Numbered from the stretch's first letter, positions 34,606-43,546 are shown. The stretch is 64,000 nucleotides of DNA from PALSA-505 sp963699015 (GCA_963699015.1 CAVOSX010000002.1:248001-312000), one strand, 5' to 3'. The notes: generated by a model from the sequence alone, not told the origin. Numbers and translations: made by a program.

Positions 34606-37220
34606 CCGCCGGCCGCTGGACCGTCGGCCGCTGGACCGGCGGCCGGTCGGGCGGCCGACTGCGGTGATGGCGTGCCGGCCAGCGACGCGGCGTTGAGCAG
34701 CGGAAGGGGATCCTCGGCCGCCGGGGCGGTGGCCGCGGCGATGACCGCCCTGGCCCCGAGTTCGTGGTAGGCCTCGAACTCGGCCCCGTCGTAGAGCTGC
34801 TGCAGCGTGCTGTCGCAGGGGTAGCCCGGGTGGCCCTCGGCGTAGGCTCGCACGTCCCACGGTGCGGCCTCCCACCAGCCCAGCTTGCAGATCCAGATGT
34901 CCCCGTCCGTAGCCTGCCCGGCGTCAGGTGCGTGGCCGTTCCCGGGTCCACTCCAGGGCCCGGTACGGCCGCCTGGCCTGCTGAACGTGCCGTGCGCCCA
35001 CGGACGCAGCACCTGGCCGTGGCCGAGCCGGGCGGTCACGCCCGGCTCGCTGCGGATCATCGTGGTGGGGTCGAGGTCGATCTCTACTCCTGCGTCGGTC
35101 CTGGCCAGCGCCATCGCCCCGCCGAAGGTGAACCATGTGTCGGTAGCGTCGCCGCTCGCGTCGAGCACGACGATGCCGCGCGCGCCGCGGCGCAGCGCCT
35201 CCACCAGGCCGAGGTTGTCGTAGTGGCCGCCGTCGGTGACGTTGATCCAGGTGGCCCGGTAGCTGGTGTGCCCGGCGGCCTCGGCCCAGAGCATGCCGAG
35301 CGTGGGCTGCATCACGCGCCAGCACAGCGCCGCCTGCAGCCGGGCCAGGGCGCCGCGCAGGCTCCTGCTGACCTCCGTGCTATGTTCCCGCAGCCCGAGG
35401 ACGTGCGCCCAGAGCCGGGCCTCGCGCTGCTCGCGGATCGCCTGCTTCGCGGCGTCCCTGTGCCAGAACGGGTGCGGCGACACGTACCAGAGCAGCAGCA
35501 GCCAGACCCGCCACCAGCCGTCCGTGCGGCCCGGGCCGGCCGTCTTCAGGTACTGCCTGGCCCGGCGCACGACTTCGGGATGTGGCATCCATATGCCCAG
35601 GCGCATGTTCGTCAGCGTGAACAAGATCCGGTAAGCGCCGCGGGTCGCCGCGCCCATCAGGGGCGAGAAGGCGGCGCCGCTGATGGCGACCACGTCGAAC
35701 AGCGTGAACCGGGTGTGGCCGAGCAGGTGCTCATAGTCGGCGGTGCGGGCCTCTGCCTCGGGCTCCCCGGCCCGCGGGTCGCCGCGCAGCCGCACCGTGT
35801 CCGGGTCGAAGGTCAGGCAGAATCCGCCCCGGCCCGGCGGGACCGAGCGATCCGCGTTGATGTTCGCGGTCGTCGCGATGACCGGTGCCGGCCCGTCCTG
35901 ATCGCCGGAAAGCTCGGACAGCCGGGTGGTGGCGGCGGTGGCGAGCAGTTCCTCGCGGGTTCCGGGCGGTGCCTCGATAGCGTCGCGGGTGACGGCAAAG
36001 GCATCGGCGAGCCGCCACCGGTAGAAATCGTGCAGCGAGGTTCGGTTGATGTCGGCCAGGGCGCGGGTGGCCAGCATGATGGCCAGGGCGACCAGGACCG
36101 GGACCAGCTGACCCAGTGAGTAACCGGCCCGGGCCGCGGTGTCGATCCAGAGCAGGGCGGCGAATGCTCCCGCGGCCACGATCACCAGGCTCGCCAGCCA
36201 CGGGGTCAGCGTGCCGCGCGCCCAGGCAGCCAGCTTGGCGGCCCCGCCTGGAGGCGAGCCGGCCGCGGCGGCCGGCGGCTTCACGGTGGCCAGCGCCTTG
36301 CGGCAGTACCCCGCGACCGCGGTGACCGCGGCCACGAGTCCGGCGAATGTCGCTGGTGACCCGGTCCCGGAACCGCCGAGACCGAAGAACCGCGAGATCG
36401 TGCCCAGCGCCCCCGTGCTGTGGTCCAGCCACGCGATCAGCAGCGGCGCGGCCAGCATGAGCAGCGCCAGGCCGGCCGTGATGGCCGCGGCCCAGCCGAC
36501 CCAGCGGGCCCGCCGGGCCCCGCGGCCGGGTGCGCCGGTCCCCAGCGTCGCCCACCAGTAACCGAACAGCGCCACCGTGACCGCGGCCGCGATCGCGGGC
36601 GCGAGCCACCAGGTCCAGCCGGTCACCGAGGCCGACGCGTGGCCGCCGGACCAGGCCAGCACCCCCCGGCCGCGCAGCAGCCAGCCCCAGGCGTGGCTGA
36701 GGGCGTAGACCGGCGCGAGGGCGAGGATGGCGGTGACGGCCGCGCCGAGCAGCAGCGAAAGCGCGGCTACCAGCACTGTCTTGGCATCGGGCGCGATGTA
36801 GTGCGTATTGTTGCGCAGGTTCTGCTCTTCCGGGGTGGCACGCGCGTAGGCCGGGCGCTGGTGACCACCGCGGCCCAGGCCGTGAGCCACCAGCGCGCGG
36901 GACGCGGCGATGTAGCTGCCGCCGGACACCCCGACAATCCACTTTGCCCGGCCGAGCAGGCCGCCCTCCTCAAGGCTTTGCAGCCCGCCGAGGCAGTAGG
37001 TGGCCGACCGGATGCCGCCGCCCGAGCAGCAGATGGCCCAGTCGGCCGCCGTGTCCCGCGAGGACGACACCGGGGGCGCCGACGGAGAAGTCCCGGGCGG
37101 CGCGCCCGGGGAGGCCGGGCGGTAGCCGATCCCGCCGCCCCCGGGGGCGGATGCCCCGTCCGGGCCCGGCCGTGTTTCCCTGGGCGGTGCGGCTGCTGGC
37201 GCGGATGCCGTTGCGTCCAT
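34590..37220 (-). CDS. Membrane-inserted patatin-like phospholipase
   Basis: 876 residues. After a Pro/Gly-rich head, CSGGGIRSATYCLGGLQSL (66-84) is the oxyanion loop and GVSGGSY holds the nucleophile Ser99. The dyad Asp is in TDGGHYDNLGL near residue 661. Between these halves lies an insertion of several hydrophobic segments (about 150-400: VLVAALSLLLGAAVTAILAL, WWLAPAIAAAVTVALFGYW and others), so the enzyme should be membrane-embedded. Patatins hydrolyse membrane lipids and are a common effector in abortive defence. Its 3' end overlaps the convergent CHAT gene by 16 nt. The start at the ATG of MDATASAP has no rival. Confidence 0.85.
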   Translation of the reverse strand: MDATASAPAAAPPRETRPGPDGASAPGGGGIGYRPASPGAPPGTSPSAPPVSSSRDTAADWAICCSGGGIRSATYCLGGLQSLEEGGLLGRAKWIVGVSGGSYIAASRALVAHGLGRGGHQRPAYARATPEEQNLRNNTHYIAPDAKTVLVAALSLLLGAAVTAILALAPVYALSHAWGWLLRGRGVLAWSGGHASASVTGWTWWLAPAIAAAVTVALFGYWWATLGTGAPGRGARRARWVGWAAAITAGLALLMLAAPLLIAWLDHSTGALGTISRFFGLGGSGTGSPATFAGLVAAVTAVAGYCRKALATVKPPAAAAGSPPGGAAKLAAWARGTLTPWLASLVIVAAGAFAALLWIDTAARAGYSLGQLVPVLVALAIMLATRALADINRTSLHDFYRWRLADAFAVTRDAIEAPPGTREELLATAATTRLSELSGDQDGPAPVIATTANINADRSVPPGRGGFCLTFDPDTVRLRGDPRAGEPEAEARTADYEHLLGHTRFTLFDVVAISGAAFSPLMGAATRGAYRILFTLTNMRLGIWMPHPEVVRRARQYLKTAGPGRTDGWWRVWLLLLWYVSPHPFWHRDAAKQAIREQREARLWAHVLGLREHSTEVSRSLRGALARLQAALCWRVMQPTLGMLWAEAAGHTSYRATWINVTDGGHYDNLGLVEALRRGARGIVVLDASGDATDTWFTFGGAMALARTDAGVEIDLDPTTMIRSEPGVTARLGHGQVLRPWAHGTFSRPGGRTGPWSGPGNGHAPDAGQATDGDIWICKLGWWEAAPWDVRAYAEGHPGYPCDSTLQQLYDGAEFEAYHELGARAVIAAATAPAAEDPLPLLNAASLAGTPSPQSAARPAAGPAADGPAAGGQAAP

Positions 37221-37366
37221 GGCTGGCTCCGATCAATCCCCCGTTGTTACCTGAACGGAGCAATCGCCGCCGCGCCTGATACACGCGGCCACCCGGCAGC
37301 GCCGGTCACCAGCGGGGTGCGTAACCTGGCAAATTCCGGTGAGGTGGATGTGCGGCTCGAAGACCA

Positions 37367-38899
37367 ATGCCGGACAAAGACGATCCAGACCGATCCCGAG
37401 GTGGCACCGACGTGTGGCAGCAGCTCGAACGTTATGAGATCGGGCGCCGTGCCCGCAGGCACGGGGCCGCCGAGCAGGGCTCGCGCCCACGCCCCGGCGT
37501 TCCGCCGGGAACCGACCTCCTGCCGCAGATCAGGCACATCGTCGTGCTGATGATGGAGAACCACTCCTACGACAACTATCTCGGCATGCTAAAGGGCCGC
37601 GGCGAAGGTTTCCCGCTCGGTCCCGATCACGAGCCCGACGTGTCCAACCGCGGTACCGACGGCGCGGTCGTGCGGGCCTTTCACCTGCCCTCGCCGGTGC
37701 AGCGCGAGGGGGTGCCGTCGCAGAGCTGGCACGCCGCTCACGTTCAGTGGGGGGAGGGCAGATGCGACGGCTTCGTGACCAGCGCGCAGGAGGCACTGTC
37801 GCTGGCCAGCGAGGGGGCGGCCGAGCCGGCTCACATCGCGGCGGAGGCGGCGGCCGCCGGCATGGGCTACTGGTGCGAGGACGACCTGCCGTTCTACTAC
37901 GGACTTGCGCGCACCTTCCCGGTCGCCGATCGCTGGTTCAGCTCGTGCCTGGGGCCCACGTTCCCCAACCGCCGTTTTCTCATCGCGGGAACCGCGCACG
38001 GCCTGATCGACGACTCTCCCTACGACCTGCTCGACTATCCCCCCGCCGGGACCATCTTCGACATGCTGGCCAGGCACGGGATCTCCTGGGCCAACTACCA
38101 CCCGGTGCCGGACGACCAGCCCAGGTGGAGGCACTACCGCCAGCACCAGCGGAAGATGGCCAGGCGCCGCTTGATGTCCCTGGCCCGGTCCGTGCCTACC
38201 GTGACCCAGGGCGTGGCGAAGGACATCAGGTTCACCGCCGACATCTTCCCGCTCGGCATCGGCCAGTACATGCAGCATGTCCGCGGCATCGACCAGTTCT
38301 TCGCCGATGCCGCTGACGGGACGCTGCCGGCCTTCTGCATCGTGGACCCGGACTTCGAGTCCTGTTCCGAGGAGAACCCGCAGGACATCAGGCGCGGGGA
38401 GAGCTTCGCCGCCGAGGTGATCAATCGGGTGCTGCAGGGCAGCGGGTGGCCGCACACCCTGCTGATCTGGGTCTACGACGAGCACGGCGGGTACTACGAC
38501 CATGTACCGCCGCCCGCGGCGGTGCCGCCCGATGATGTCGAAGGGCGCAGCGTGGTAGGCCGCCGCAGCCCGCTGGAGGCGTTGCTCCGGCCGGTCTTCC
38601 CCCGCCAGGTCAAGACGAAGGAGGACCAGACCCAGGGACCGGGCCGCTACGACCGGTACGGCTTCCGGGTTCCTGCCGTGATCGTGTCCCCCTACGCGCG
38701 GCCCGATTACGTGTGCTCCGAGGTACTCGACCACACCTCCGTGCTCAAGCTGGTCGAGGAGAAGTGGAATCTGCCCCCGCTCACCGCGCGGGACGCCGCG
38801 GCCAGCACCCCGCTGGACGCGCTGGATCTGGCCAGCCCTCCGTTCTTCCTGGACCCCCCGCCGCTGCCCGAGCCCAGCCTCCGGTGGGGTACCTGGTAG
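37367..38899 (+). CDS. Phospholipase C/phosphoesterase family protein
   Basis: 510 residues, intact. IRHIVVLMMENHSYDNYLGM is the metal and nucleophile block, FCIVDPDFESCSEENPQDI and WVYDEHGGYYDHVPPP are the central signatures, and LDHTSVLKLVEEKWNLPPL ends the catalytic fold. The N-terminus is hydrophilic (DKDDPDRSRGGTD), with no Sec or Tat signal, unlike classical secreted phospholipase C. It is divergent from the patatin gene with a 146-bp spacer and related to the frameshifted enzyme at 26.6 kb. Lipid hydrolysis inside the cell or by non-classical export is inference. Confidence 0.87.
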   Translation: MPDKDDPDRSRGGTDVWQQLERYEIGRRARRHGAAEQGSRPRPGVPPGTDLLPQIRHIVVLMMENHSYDNYLGMLKGRGEGFPLGPDHEPDVSNRGTDGAVVRAFHLPSPVQREGVPSQSWHAAHVQWGEGRCDGFVTSAQEALSLASEGAAEPAHIAAEAAAAGMGYWCEDDLPFYYGLARTFPVADRWFSSCLGPTFPNRRFLIAGTAHGLIDDSPYDLLDYPPAGTIFDMLARHGISWANYHPVPDDQPRWRHYRQHQRKMARRRLMSLARSVPTVTQGVAKDIRFTADIFPLGIGQYMQHVRGIDQFFADAADGTLPAFCIVDPDFESCSEENPQDIRRGESFAAEVINRVLQGSGWPHTLLIWVYDEHGGYYDHVPPPAAVPPDDVEGRSVVGRRSPLEALLRPVFPRQVKTKEDQTQGPGRYDRYGFRVPAVIVSPYARPDYVCSEVLDHTSVLKLVEEKWNLPPLTARDAAASTPLDALDLASPPFFLDPPPLPEPSLRWGTW

Positions 38900-39063
38900 C
38901 GCCGGGCGAGGTTTTCCCGCCGCAGCCGCGCGCGGATCGCGGGGGTGGCGCGTCAGCGCGAGCACCTGGGTATGTGGTAGCAAATACCAACGCTTCGCCG
39001 TCTCGGCCTGGTGAGCGTTTCGCCGCGGGCCCGTTCGGTGGTGAAGGCAGTAGGGGGAGGCCA

Positions 39064-39765
39064 GTGGGCGTCGATGCGGTGACCACCGCGATGAGAACCA
39101 CCGCGGCACGGTTCGCGGGGCGGCTCGGGCCGCCAGGCGGCAGGCCGGGACCGGCCGGCCGCCCGGCCAGCATCCAGCGGCCCAGCCGGCTCCGGTCGTT
39201 CGACCCGGGGCGCATCGCCGACCTGGAGTACCGGGCCTGGGTCGGCTACTACCTGCGTCGGTGGCCGCAGGTGCTCGCGGCTTCCGTCGGGCTGGTCCGG
39301 ACCGGCTTCGGCATGGACTGGTACCGCACGCTGCACGGCGCCTGGCTGGTGCTGCGGGCCAACCAGCTGTGGGCGCCCTTCCCCGACAACGACCCGGACC
39401 GGGCCCGGGCCTGCATGCGGCGGTTCTACGCCCTGGTCAGGCTCAGCTACGGCAAGCCCGCCAGCCCGGCGAAGGCCGCCGCGCTCGAGGTCAACTGGTG
39501 GCGCGCGCACCGGGAGATGCAGCACGCCACCCAGCCTCTGGCGGCCGGCGATGAGCTGGTCGAGTCGGTGACCCGCCTGTACAGCTACCTGTACGGCGAG
39601 CCCGAGGCCGAGGTCAGGCCGGCGGCGGTGCACCGGGCCCGGGCGATGGACCTGTCCGACCAGTGGATCAGGGAGGGCTGCCGGCCCGACAGCCCGCTGC
39701 TGCCGCTCGAGCACGCCGCGCTGGTTCGCTGCTACGCCGCGCTGCTCGCCGCCGTGCACCACTGA
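39064..39765 (+). CDS. Hypothetical protein, unknown
   Basis: 233 residues from a GTG with GGGGGAGG directly upstream; the longer frame overlaps the phosphoesterase and is spurious. The N-terminal 45 residues are basic and Pro-rich. The rest is helical and Trp/Arg-rich: RIADLEYRAWVGYYLRRWPQ, GAWLVLRANQLWAPFP, ARACMRRFYALVRLSYG. A C-terminal block begins HREMQHATQPL and ends in several helices. No signal peptide. I recognise no family, but the composition is that of a real, conserved-type actinobacterial protein. It follows the phosphoesterase by 164 nt. Confidence 0.7.
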   Translation: MGVDAVTTAMRTTAARFAGRLGPPGGRPGPAGRPASIQRPSRLRSFDPGRIADLEYRAWVGYYLRRWPQVLAASVGLVRTGFGMDWYRTLHGAWLVLRANQLWAPFPDNDPDRARACMRRFYALVRLSYGKPASPAKAAALEVNWWRAHREMQHATQPLAAGDELVESVTRLYSYLYGEPEAEVRPAAVHRARAMDLSDQWIREGCRPDSPLLPLEHAALVRCYAALLAAVHH

Positions 39766-39811
39766 CGCCGCCGGGCACGCGGCGGCGGCCCGGCGGCCGC
39801 GCGCTCGTGCC

Positions 39812-39833
39812 GTGGCCGCCGCGGCGCGGCCAC
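39812..39833. terminator. Hairpin between convergent genes
   Basis: GTGGCCGC, 6-nt loop, GCGGCCAC; it sits between the ends of two convergent genes and could serve both. No T tract. Confidence 0.45.
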
Positions 39834-39847
39834 ACCGCGTACTGCGG

Positions 39848-40261
39848 CTAGGCCTGCGGCTGGCTGATGTTGACTAGCCAGGGGACGCCGAACTGGTCGA
39901 TGCACATGCCGAACTCGTCGCCCCAGGATTGCTTCTGCAACGGCATCGTCGTGGTCCCGCTGGCGGCCAGCTTCTCCCAGTACCCGCGCAGGGCATCGGC
40001 GTCGTCGCCGCTGAGGCTCACCGAGCAGCCGGCCACGGGGTGGTACTCCATGTCGCTGGTGAGGTCGGCACCCATGATCGTGTAGCCGGCCTTCGTCTCG
40101 AGCTGCCCGTGCATGATCCGGTCAGCGTCGGGTGAGTCGCTGGCGCCGAGATCAGCGAACGTGCTGAGGGTGAGGTCGCCGCCGAACACGGTTTCGTAGA
40201 ACTGCAATGCCTGGCGGGCGTTGCCGTTGAAGTTGAGGTACGGATTCAGCCGAGAGGTCAT
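39848..40261 (-). CDS. PhnB-like VOC family protein
   Basis: 137 residues. LNPYLNFNGNARQALQFYET and VFGGDLTLSTFADLG at the N-terminus, IMHGQLETKAGYTIMGAD in the middle and SWGDEFGMCIDQFGVPWLVN at the C-terminus match the PhnB/3-demethylubiquinone-methyltransferase-like branch of the VOC superfamily. AGGAGA precedes the ATG. Despite older names, this branch has no proven methyltransferase activity; small-molecule binding is the safe statement. Confidence 0.9.
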   Translation of the reverse strand: MTSRLNPYLNFNGNARQALQFYETVFGGDLTLSTFADLGASDSPDADRIMHGQLETKAGYTIMGADLTSDMEYHPVAGCSVSLSGDDADALRGYWEKLAASGTTTMPLQKQSWGDEFGMCIDQFGVPWLVNISQPQA

Positions 40262-40380
40262 GATCTTCTCCTGCCGTCGTGCGCGGATGAGCGGACCCCG
40301 GAAGGACCCACAGCCGGACGCGGGCGAGCGTAACAGCCGCCACCGACAGCCGGCCCAGACCGGCTTTGTAGGTTGGGGGC

Positions 40381-41037
40381 GTGATCTCCTCTGACCACCT
40401 GTTCGGCTACGCGCTTGCGTCCTTCGTGCTGATCGTCATCCCCGGGCCCAGCGTGCTGTTCGTGGTGGGGCGCGCCCTCGCCCACGGCAGGCGCACGGCG
40501 CTGGCCACGGTGGGCGGCAACGCGGCCGGCAACTACGTGGTCGCGGCGTGCGTGGCGTTCGGGATCGGGACGCTGGTGCAGCGCTCGGTGGCCGTGTTCA
40601 CGGTGGTGAAACTGGCGGGCGCGCTGTACCTCATATGGCTCGGGATCCAGGCCATCCGGCGTCGGAAGGCGCTGGCCCCGGCATTCGCCGGACCCACCGG
40701 GGCCACCGGGGCCACCGGGGCGCGCGGTGACCTCCGCGCGGCCCGCGAGGGATTCCTCGTGGGCGTCACCAATCCGAAGGCGCTCATCTTGTTCGGCGCA
40801 GTGCTACCGCAGTTCGTCGACCGCGCCGCCGGGCACGTTCCGGCGCAGATGCTGCTGCTGAGCCTGGTGTCCATCGCGATCGGGCTGGTCTCCGACAGCT
40901 CGTGGGGCGTGGCCGCGAGCTTCGTGCGATCGTGGTTCGCCCGCTCGGACCGGAGGTTCGCGATGGTCGGGGGGGCCGGCGGCCTAGCCATGATCGGCGT
41001 CGGGCTGACCGTGGCCCTGACCGGCCGCCGGAGCTGA
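40381..41037 (+). CDS. LysE family transporter
   Basis: 218 residues with the LysE/RhtB layout: YALASFVLIVIPGPSVLFVV (helix 1 with the family's PGP), VAACVAFGIGTLVQ, LAGALYLIWLGIQAIRRRK, a soluble loop containing a short collagen-like GPTGATGATGARGD, then VGVTNPKALILFGAVLPQFV and two more helices. These inner-membrane proteins export amino acids or related metabolites. GTG start, with a G run directly before. The convergent ArsR-like gene overlaps its last 54 nt. Confidence 0.9.
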   Translation: MISSDHLFGYALASFVLIVIPGPSVLFVVGRALAHGRRTALATVGGNAAGNYVVAACVAFGIGTLVQRSVAVFTVVKLAGALYLIWLGIQAIRRRKALAPAFAGPTGATGATGARGDLRAAREGFLVGVTNPKALILFGAVLPQFVDRAAGHVPAQMLLLSLVSIAIGLVSDSSWGVAASFVRSWFARSDRRFAMVGGAGGLAMIGVGLTVALTGRRS

Positions 41038-42114
41038 CCCGCTCGCGGCCCGGGCCCGGTTCGGCTCGCGGCCCGGGCCGGGGTCGGCTCGCGGCCCGGG
41101 CCGGGGTCCGCGCCGGCCAGCTCGGTCCCCAGCGGGCTCCGCGCCGGCCAGCTCGGTCCCCAGCGGGGTCCGCTGGTACAAAACGGCGTGCCGGTGCCGC
41201 CTGCGAGTGACCAGGCGGGCCTGATACAGCGCCGTCAGGTGCCCGGATACCGTGCTGGGAGCCAGGCCGTGCCGCCCGGCCAGGGTGTGGGTCGAGGCCG
41301 GCTCGGCCAGTGATTCCAGCAACCTGGCCCGGGTCGGGCCGAGCAGCCGGGCCAGCGCGTCCGAATGCCGGGTGCGGGCGGGCTGCCAGAGCTCGGCGAT
41401 CCCCCGGGCCGGGTACACCAGAGCCGGGCGGGCCGGCGGCCTGGTCACCGTAGCCAGCCCCGGCCAGACGAACACGCTGGGCATGAGCAGCAGCCCGGCC
41501 CCGCTCAGCCGGCACACCCCTGCGGGCGCGCCGGCGACGGCAAGGGTGCGGCCGGTCCAGCGTGCCTGCGGGTGCAGGTCGCCGAGCACGCGTTCCAGCC
41601 CGTAGTCGGCCAGGGTCCGGGTGCGGAACGCCACGTCCGAGTCGAGCAGGTCGCGCAGCCGCGGCCAGTGCGGCGCGATCAGGAGCTGCCAACACCGTTC
41701 CAGCAGGCCGGCCAGCCGGGACCGGGTGGCCGCCGGGTCGTCGAGCAGCCGCCAGGCCGTCGCGGGCACCGGCGCGCCGCCCCGCTCGGTCAGCGACCGC
41801 CGCACCTCATACGCCACCTCTTCCAGCGGCGTAGCGCTGACCTGGGCGAGCTGGTCGGCGAGGGTGGTGCCCGGGCCGGCCGCGACCGCGCTGAGGAAGT
41901 CCGGGGTCCATCCGATGCGCGGCGAGAGCGCGAGCAGCGGCGCCAGGTCCAGCCGGTCCAGGTCCGGCCGCACCTCATCCAGCCACGGCAGGTGGTAGGG
42001 ATGCCGGTGCGGCTCGAGCAGCACCCGGACCGCGGCCATGATCTCCCACAGCGGGGACACCGCGAACCGGGTGCGGACCGGATCATCCCGGCCGAAGACG
42101 AAGATCTGGCCCAG
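40984..42114 (-). CDS. ArsR-type winged-helix transcriptional regulator
   Basis: The C-terminal winged helix is clear (LLGPTRARLLESLAEPASTH, LAGRHGLAPSTVSGHLTALY, RLVTRRRHRHAVLYQRT). It follows a 230-residue sensor region of the DUF5937 type seen in actinobacterial ArsR-like regulators (PLWEIMAAVRVLLEPHRHPY). The frame reads sensibly upstream of the first GTG (IFVFGRDDPVRTRFAV), back to a CTG exactly 5 nt after GGAGGG. CTG is therefore the likely start; no ATG, GTG or TTG fits there. The last 50 residues are repeat-derived and overlap the lysE-like gene. It is divergent from an MFS gene with a palindrome between, so self and transporter control is likely. Confidence 0.78.
   Translation of the reverse strand: MGQIFVFGRDDPVRTRFAVSPLWEIMAAVRVLLEPHRHPYHLPWLDEVRPDLDRLDLAPLLALSPRIGWTPDFLSAVAAGPGTTLADQLAQVSATPLEEVAYEVRRSLTERGGAPVPATAWRLLDDPAATRSRLAGLLERCWQLLIAPHWPRLRDLLDSDVAFRTRTLADYGLERVLGDLHPQARWTGRTLAVAGAPAGVCRLSGAGLLLMPSVFVWPGLATVTRPPARPALVYPARGIAELWQPARTRHSDALARLLGPTRARLLESLAEPASTHTLAGRHGLAPSTVSGHLTALYQARLVTRRRHRHAVLYQRTPLGTELAGAEPAGDRAGRRGPRPGPRADPGPGREPNRARAASGSAPAAGQGHGQPDADHG
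41041..41165. repeat. Short tandem repeats in the regulator's 3' end
   Basis: TCGGCTCGCGGCCCGGGCCG is repeated two to three times, and then GCGCCGGCCAGCTCGGTCCC appears twice. The repeats encode the low-complexity tail of the ArsR-like protein and follow directly on the LysE stop. Confidence 0.7.
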
Positions 42115-42135
42115 GATCGCCCTCCGCTCTCTGAC

Positions 42136-42153
42136 ATTCGGCGAAGACCGAAT
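42136..42153. promoter_or_regulatory. Operator-like inverted repeat in divergent promoter
   Basis: ATTCGG, six bases, CCGAAT: a perfect 6+6 palindrome placed 22 nt from the regulator start and 38 nt from the MFS start. ArsR-type regulators bind such dyads; binding here is inferred from position only. Confidence 0.55.
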
Positions 42154-42191
42154 CTCTCGCCGGATTCTATGGTCCCGGGCACAGTCGGTGC

Positions 42192-43529
42192 ATGCCGCCT
42201 GTCGCTCCCCCGTCCGCCGGCGCGGACTCCCCGGTTGCGCCCGCGGCCGTGCCCGCGGGACGGGCGGGCTACCGTCAGCTGCTCGCGGGCCCGGAGTTCC
42301 GGGTCATCTTCGCGGCGGACATCGTCTCGATGCTCGGCACCGTCGTGGCCGCGGTCACGCTCACCGTCCTGGTTTACCAGCGCACCGGCTCTGCGGCGCT
42401 GGCCGCTTCGGTGATGGCGCTGGCGTTCCTGCCCTATCTGGCCGGCGGCGTGCTGGCCGGGGCGGCGGCGGACCGGCTGCCCGGCCGCCGGGTGCTGGTC
42501 GCCTGCGACCTGGCCAGTGCCGCGCTGATCGCGGCCATGACGATCCCCGGGATCCCGGTGGCCGGGCTGCTCGTCCTGCTGTTCGCCAACGGTCTGATCG
42601 CACCGGTCTACCAGGGGGTCCGGTCCGCGCTGCTGCCAGACGTGCTGCCGCCTGGCCCCGGCTACGTGCTGGGCCGGTCCATGATGCGCATGGTCGCCCA
42701 GTCGGCGCAGATCGCCGGGTACGGCGTTGGCGGGGCCCTGCTGGCGGTCGTGTCCCCCCGCGGCGCGCTGACCGTGGACGCGCTGTCCTACGCGGCCTCG
42801 GCTGTGCTGCTGCGGGCGGGCCTGGCCGCCCGGGCGCCCCGGGCCGCGCGGACGGATGAGACCGGGTCGGTGGCCCGCGATTCCCTGGCCGGAGCCCGGC
42901 GGGTGCTGGCCCGCGGGCCGCTGCGGCGCATCCTTCTGTTCGGCGCGCTGGTGGTGGCGTGCGCGATCGCGCCGGAGGCGGTGGCCGCCCCTTACGCCGC
43001 CTCTATCGGCCAGCCGGCCAGGGCGGCGGGCTTCCTGCTCATGGGGATCCCGGCCGGCACCGTGCTCGCCGACGTCGTCGTCGCGCGGCTGCTGCCGGTC
43101 GGGCTGCAGCGGCGCATCATCGTCCCGGCCGGCCTGCTGGTGTTCTTCCCGCTGATCGGGTTCGCGGCCGACCCGCGCCTGGGCCCGGCGATCGCGCTGC
43201 TGGTCATCTCGGGCCTCGGCTCCGCCTGGGCGGCCGGCCTCGACGGGCTGCTCATCGACGTGGCGCCGCCGGCGCTGCGCAGCCGCGCCCTCGCCCTGCA
43301 AGGCGCCGGCCTCATGTTCACCCAGGGCGCCGGGTTCGCGCTGTGGGGGATCGCGGCGCAGTTCGCGCCGCTCACCGTGATCATCCCCGCGGCCGGCCTG
43401 GCCGGGGGCGTCGCGGTCGTGACCCTGCGGCCACGCCGGACGGGGCCGCCGCCAGCCACGCAGCCGGGGCCGGCGCCCGAACCCGTGCACGGCGCCGGAC
43501 CGATGCCGGGCAGAACGCGAGCCGGCTGA
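42192..43529 (+). CDS. MFS transporter (EntS-like/MFS_3 type)
   Basis: 445 residues with a hydrophilic N-terminal 30 residues and about twelve hydrophobic segments: FRVIFAADIVSMLGTVVAAV, FLPYLAGGVLAGAAADRLPG (the A-loop between helices 2 and 3), AQIAGYGVGGALLAVVSP and others, then a Pro-rich tail. It belongs to the same broad exporter type as the partial gene at the window start. Being divergent from an ArsR-like regulator with a palindrome between, it is likely induced by the compound it exports. Confidence 0.88.
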   Translation: MPPVAPPSAGADSPVAPAAVPAGRAGYRQLLAGPEFRVIFAADIVSMLGTVVAAVTLTVLVYQRTGSAALAASVMALAFLPYLAGGVLAGAAADRLPGRRVLVACDLASAALIAAMTIPGIPVAGLLVLLFANGLIAPVYQGVRSALLPDVLPPGPGYVLGRSMMRMVAQSAQIAGYGVGGALLAVVSPRGALTVDALSYAASAVLLRAGLAARAPRAARTDETGSVARDSLAGARRVLARGPLRRILLFGALVVACAIAPEAVAAPYAASIGQPARAAGFLLMGIPAGTVLADVVVARLLPVGLQRRIIVPAGLLVFFPLIGFAADPRLGPAIALLVISGLGSAWAAGLDGLLIDVAPPALRSRALALQGAGLMFTQGAGFALWGIAAQFAPLTVIIPAAGLAGGVAVVTLRPRRTGPPPATQPGPAPEPVHGAGPMPGRTRAG

Positions 43530-43546
43530 GGTCGTAGGGTGCTCGC

